The position numbers and the translations under genes are program-made. DNA of 59,562 nt from Paenibacillus_AR mesotrionivorans. GTDB taxonomy: Bacteria > Bacillota > Bacilli > Paenibacillales > NBRC-103111. How positions within the stretch are numbered: position 1 is the stretch's first letter; the number at the start of each line of letters is the position of its first letter. The stretch is taken from assembly GCF_046098205.1 (NCBI RefSeq), contig NZ_JBJURJ010000030.1, forward strand, positions 1 through 59,562, written 5' to 3'. The notes beneath the pieces are model-generated. The model did not search any database. It saw nothing but the letters and a program-made list of their open reading frames with translations, and was not told the origin of the DNA. Shown here piece by piece: positions 57,908 through 59,562 of the stretch.

Positions 57908-59133
57908 ATATGGTGGCGCTGCTGGCGAACCGCCGGCAGATGAAGGCCCAGGAGCTGGCCGAGTATTTTGGCGTGTCGGTGCGCACCGTTTACCGGGACG
58001 CGGATACCATCAGTCTGGCGGGTTTTCCCATTGTGTCGTATCCTGGTGCCGGGGGCGGGCTTGGCATTGCCGAGGGTTTCAGGCTGGACCGCACGGTGCT
58101 GTCTGAGGAGGAGCTTTCCAGTGTGCTGCTGGCTCTGCACAGCACCTCCGGCCTGTGGCCCGGCGAAACCGGCTCCGCCACGCTGGAGAAATTGAAGGCG
58201 GTGCTGGCAGGCGCGTGCCGGGAGGAGGCGGGGCATACCCGGCTTCTGGAAGGGATGGACAGCCTGCATTATGATCATACGCCGTGGAACTGTCCTGGAG
58301 GCTATACGGAGGAGCTTGGGCTGCTGCGGCAGGGTATAGAGGCCTGCCGTCTGGTTCGTTTCCGCTATTTCAGCGCCGGGGGAGAAGCGGGAGAACGCCT
58401 GGTAGAGCCCTATACCCTGGTGCTGAAAAGCGGGCAGTGGTATCTCTATGCCTATTGCCTGCTCCGCCAGGGCTTCCGGCTGTTCCGGCTTTCCCGGATG
58501 CGGGAGCCGGAGGTAACGGCGGAGCAGTTCCGACGGAGAGAGACGGAGCCGGAGTCTCTGCCATGGAACAACCACTGGCCTATGGAAGGCAGCCTAGTGG
58601 AGCTGAAGCTGCGGATTCCCGCACGGCTGCTGCCCCTGACCGAGGAGTGGTTCGGCGGCGGGATGGTGCGTGTGGAGCCGGCGGGGGTGTCGGGACGGAT
58701 GGAGGCAGATTGCGGGGCGGCAATGCCTGTGCCCGGGAGGGCAGCGGCGGGAGAGTTTGACGAGGCTGGCGAGACCGGTGGACAGGGAGTAACTGGAGAG
58801 CCGGGAGCGGCTGAAGGGTCTAAGGTTACTGGAGAGCTAGGGATGGTTGGCCAATCGGAAATAGCTGAAGAGTCTGAGATGGCTGGAGAGCCGGTGATAG
58901 CTGAAGAGTCTGATATGGCTGGAGTGCCGGAGGCGTCTGGAGCGTCTGGAGTGTGTGAAGGAACTGAGGAGGAACTGGTGGCGACGGTGCGTATGCCTGA
59001 AGACAATCGGCTGATTGGGTTCCTGCTCAGCTTCGGCGAACTGGTGGAGGTTCTGGAGCCGGAGCGTATCCGGCGGAGGCTGCGGGAGGCCGCATTGGCT
59101 GTAGCGGCCCGACACAGGGACGGGCCGGAGTGA
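57886..59133 (+). CDS. YafY-type HTH-WYL regulator with repeat insertion
   Basis: The 415-aa regulator has an N-terminal winged HTH (~1-60: NRRQMKAQELAEYFGVSVRTVYRDADTISLAGFPI), a WYL domain (~140-215: LVRFRYFSAGGEAGERLVEPYTLVLKSGQWYLYAYC) and a C-terminal WCX region (~235-410). Residues ~285-365 are a Gly/Glu/Ala-rich repeat that splits the WCX domain and makes this protein ~80-100 residues longer than usual. It probably regulates the coupled DinB-like gene and itself. AAAAGGGGGG precedes the ATG. Confidence 0.88.
   Translation: MRMDRLLNMVALLANRRQMKAQELAEYFGVSVRTVYRDADTISLAGFPIVSYPGAGGGLGIAEGFRLDRTVLSEEELSSVLLALHSTSGLWPGETGSATLEKLKAVLAGACREEAGHTRLLEGMDSLHYDHTPWNCPGGYTEELGLLRQGIEACRLVRFRYFSAGGEAGERLVEPYTLVLKSGQWYLYAYCLLRQGFRLFRLSRMREPEVTAEQFRRRETEPESLPWNNHWPMEGSLVELKLRIPARLLPLTEEWFGGGMVRVEPAGVSGRMEADCGAAMPVPGRAAAGEFDEAGETGGQGVTGEPGAAEGSKVTGELGMVGQSEIAEESEMAGEPVIAEESDMAGVPEASGASGVCEGTEEELVATVRMPEDNRLIGFLLSFGELVEVLEPERIRRRLREAALAVAARHRDGPE
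58788..58950. repeat. In-frame minisatellite inside the WYL regulator gene
   Basis: Degenerate units contain GCTGAAGAGTCTGA-ATGGCTGGAGAGCCGG, about 39 bp apart (clearest near 58863 and 58902), with poorer copies on both sides. The reading frame is kept throughout. Confidence 0.75.
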
Positions 59134-59328
59134 GGCTTGGTCCGGCATTCGGACGAGCCGGAGTAAAGGATTGATCCGGTGCGCGGGGAGCGTGAGGCTT
59201 GGCCCGGCACAGGGACAGACAATGAGCCATGTATTGCGCGCGGTTAGGTGTGGGCGAAGGCTTATTTGTGTTTTAGGCTGCGGCGGCAGGCTCCATTGCC
59301 GGGTGAGAATTTCTAACGGCGGCCAGAG
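59134..59328. other. Gene-free stretch
   Basis: No gene or terminator is visible. GGCACAGGGAC-type words near 59112 and 59208 are remnants of a local duplication. A TTCTAACGG word at 59311 resembles the intergenic repeat family. Confidence 0.55.
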
Positions 59329-59562
59329 CACTGGCGATGCACTAAACTTAACATGGCTAGGTGGATGCCTAGAGATAGGGATAAACATGCTTTTGTTGAA
59401 AATATTTACATGTTCTTCTCTGCTCTTCATCAAAAAAGAGAATAGGCAACTAAACATGGCGGCATTTTCCTTTTTTTTGGCTATGTGGTTGTTACTTCAC
59501 GATGATTTTTTTGAGTACCTGTGCTTCCTTTGGCGGCCTGTCCACTACTTGTCGTCCTCTCG
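59329..59562. repeat. Right copy of the window-bounding inverted repeat
   Basis: This is the reverse complement of 1-233 with two substitutions and one extra A. It carries the same 14-mer (as GTACCTGTGCTTCC, 59516-59529) and the same ORF on the minus strand, there running on into unique DNA. Confidence 0.9.

Noticed and set aside
1..59562. Giant composite transposon bounded by the inverted repeats
   Set aside because: The repeats encode no transposase, no target duplication can be seen at window edges, and the content is ordinary chromosomal genes including proS.

Overview
The window looks like a piece of a GC-rich Paenibacillus-type Firmicute chromosome. Signs of this are AAGGAGG-type ribosome binding sites, TTGACA/TATAAT promoters, a T-box proline leader, a guanine riboswitch, a FapR-like box, YesM/YesN-type two-component genes, free (non-cellulosomal) CBM3-tagged cellulases, and intergenic DNA full of degenerate TAACGGAA-type repeats. 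No rRNA, tRNA, CRISPR array or intact insertion sequence was seen. The two ends of the window are a ~233-bp inverted repeat, so it may be a whole contig that stopped in a multicopy repeat.

Region 1 (482-3513, +): a small cluster with a histidine phosphatase, an unknown acidic protein, a zinc-ribbon-like protein and a TPR-SUKH protein. Region 2 (3590-16904, -, promoter near 17300): a five-gene secreted cellulase operon in the order GH6, Ig-GH9, GH9-CBM3c, GH5, GH48. All five end in CBM3. Between them they supply a non-reducing-end cellobiohydrolase, endo/processive enzymes and a reducing-end cellobiohydrolase. A consensus sigma-A promoter, a dyad at its start site, a ~370-nt leader with a 13/14 cre match and two intergenic hairpins suggest catabolite control and mRNA processing. 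Region 3 (17474-19860): a secreted stalk-domain/DUF3298 protein and a FapR-boxed fabH.

Region 4 (20418-34215) is a peptidoglycan amino-sugar salvage locus. A MurR/RpiR regulator lies between murQ-[SBP-permease-permease]-anmK (-) and nagZ (+). A second minus-strand operon, GNAT-PIG-L-namZ-murK-like kinase, lies beyond a repeat-filled gap. Uptake appears to use an ABC importer instead of the MurP PTS. Neither NagZ nor NamZ shows a signal peptide, which predicts import of intact or partly degraded MurNAc saccharides and their breakdown in the cytoplasm. Similar operator-like dyads sit 8-10 bp upstream of the -35 of both the murQ and nagZ promoters.

Region 5 (34316-41345): a flavin-barrel protein, a repeat-rich gap with a MITE-like element, proS with its T-box, an AraC/GyrI-like regulator, a YjbQ-family protein and a guanine-riboswitch-controlled purine permease. 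Region 6 (41481-53271, +) is an eight-gene xylo-oligosaccharide locus: sensor kinase, AraC-type response regulator, ABC importer without ATPase, an (alpha/alpha)6 glycosidase of uncertain family, GH43, and a clear GH52 beta-xylosidase. Its start resembles xynDCEFG of Geobacillus. Region 7 (53831-59133): an APH-type kinase, two WYL regulators, a papain-fold-like unknown and a DinB-like protein. Both importers lack an ATPase gene and probably share an MsmX-type ATPase encoded elsewhere.
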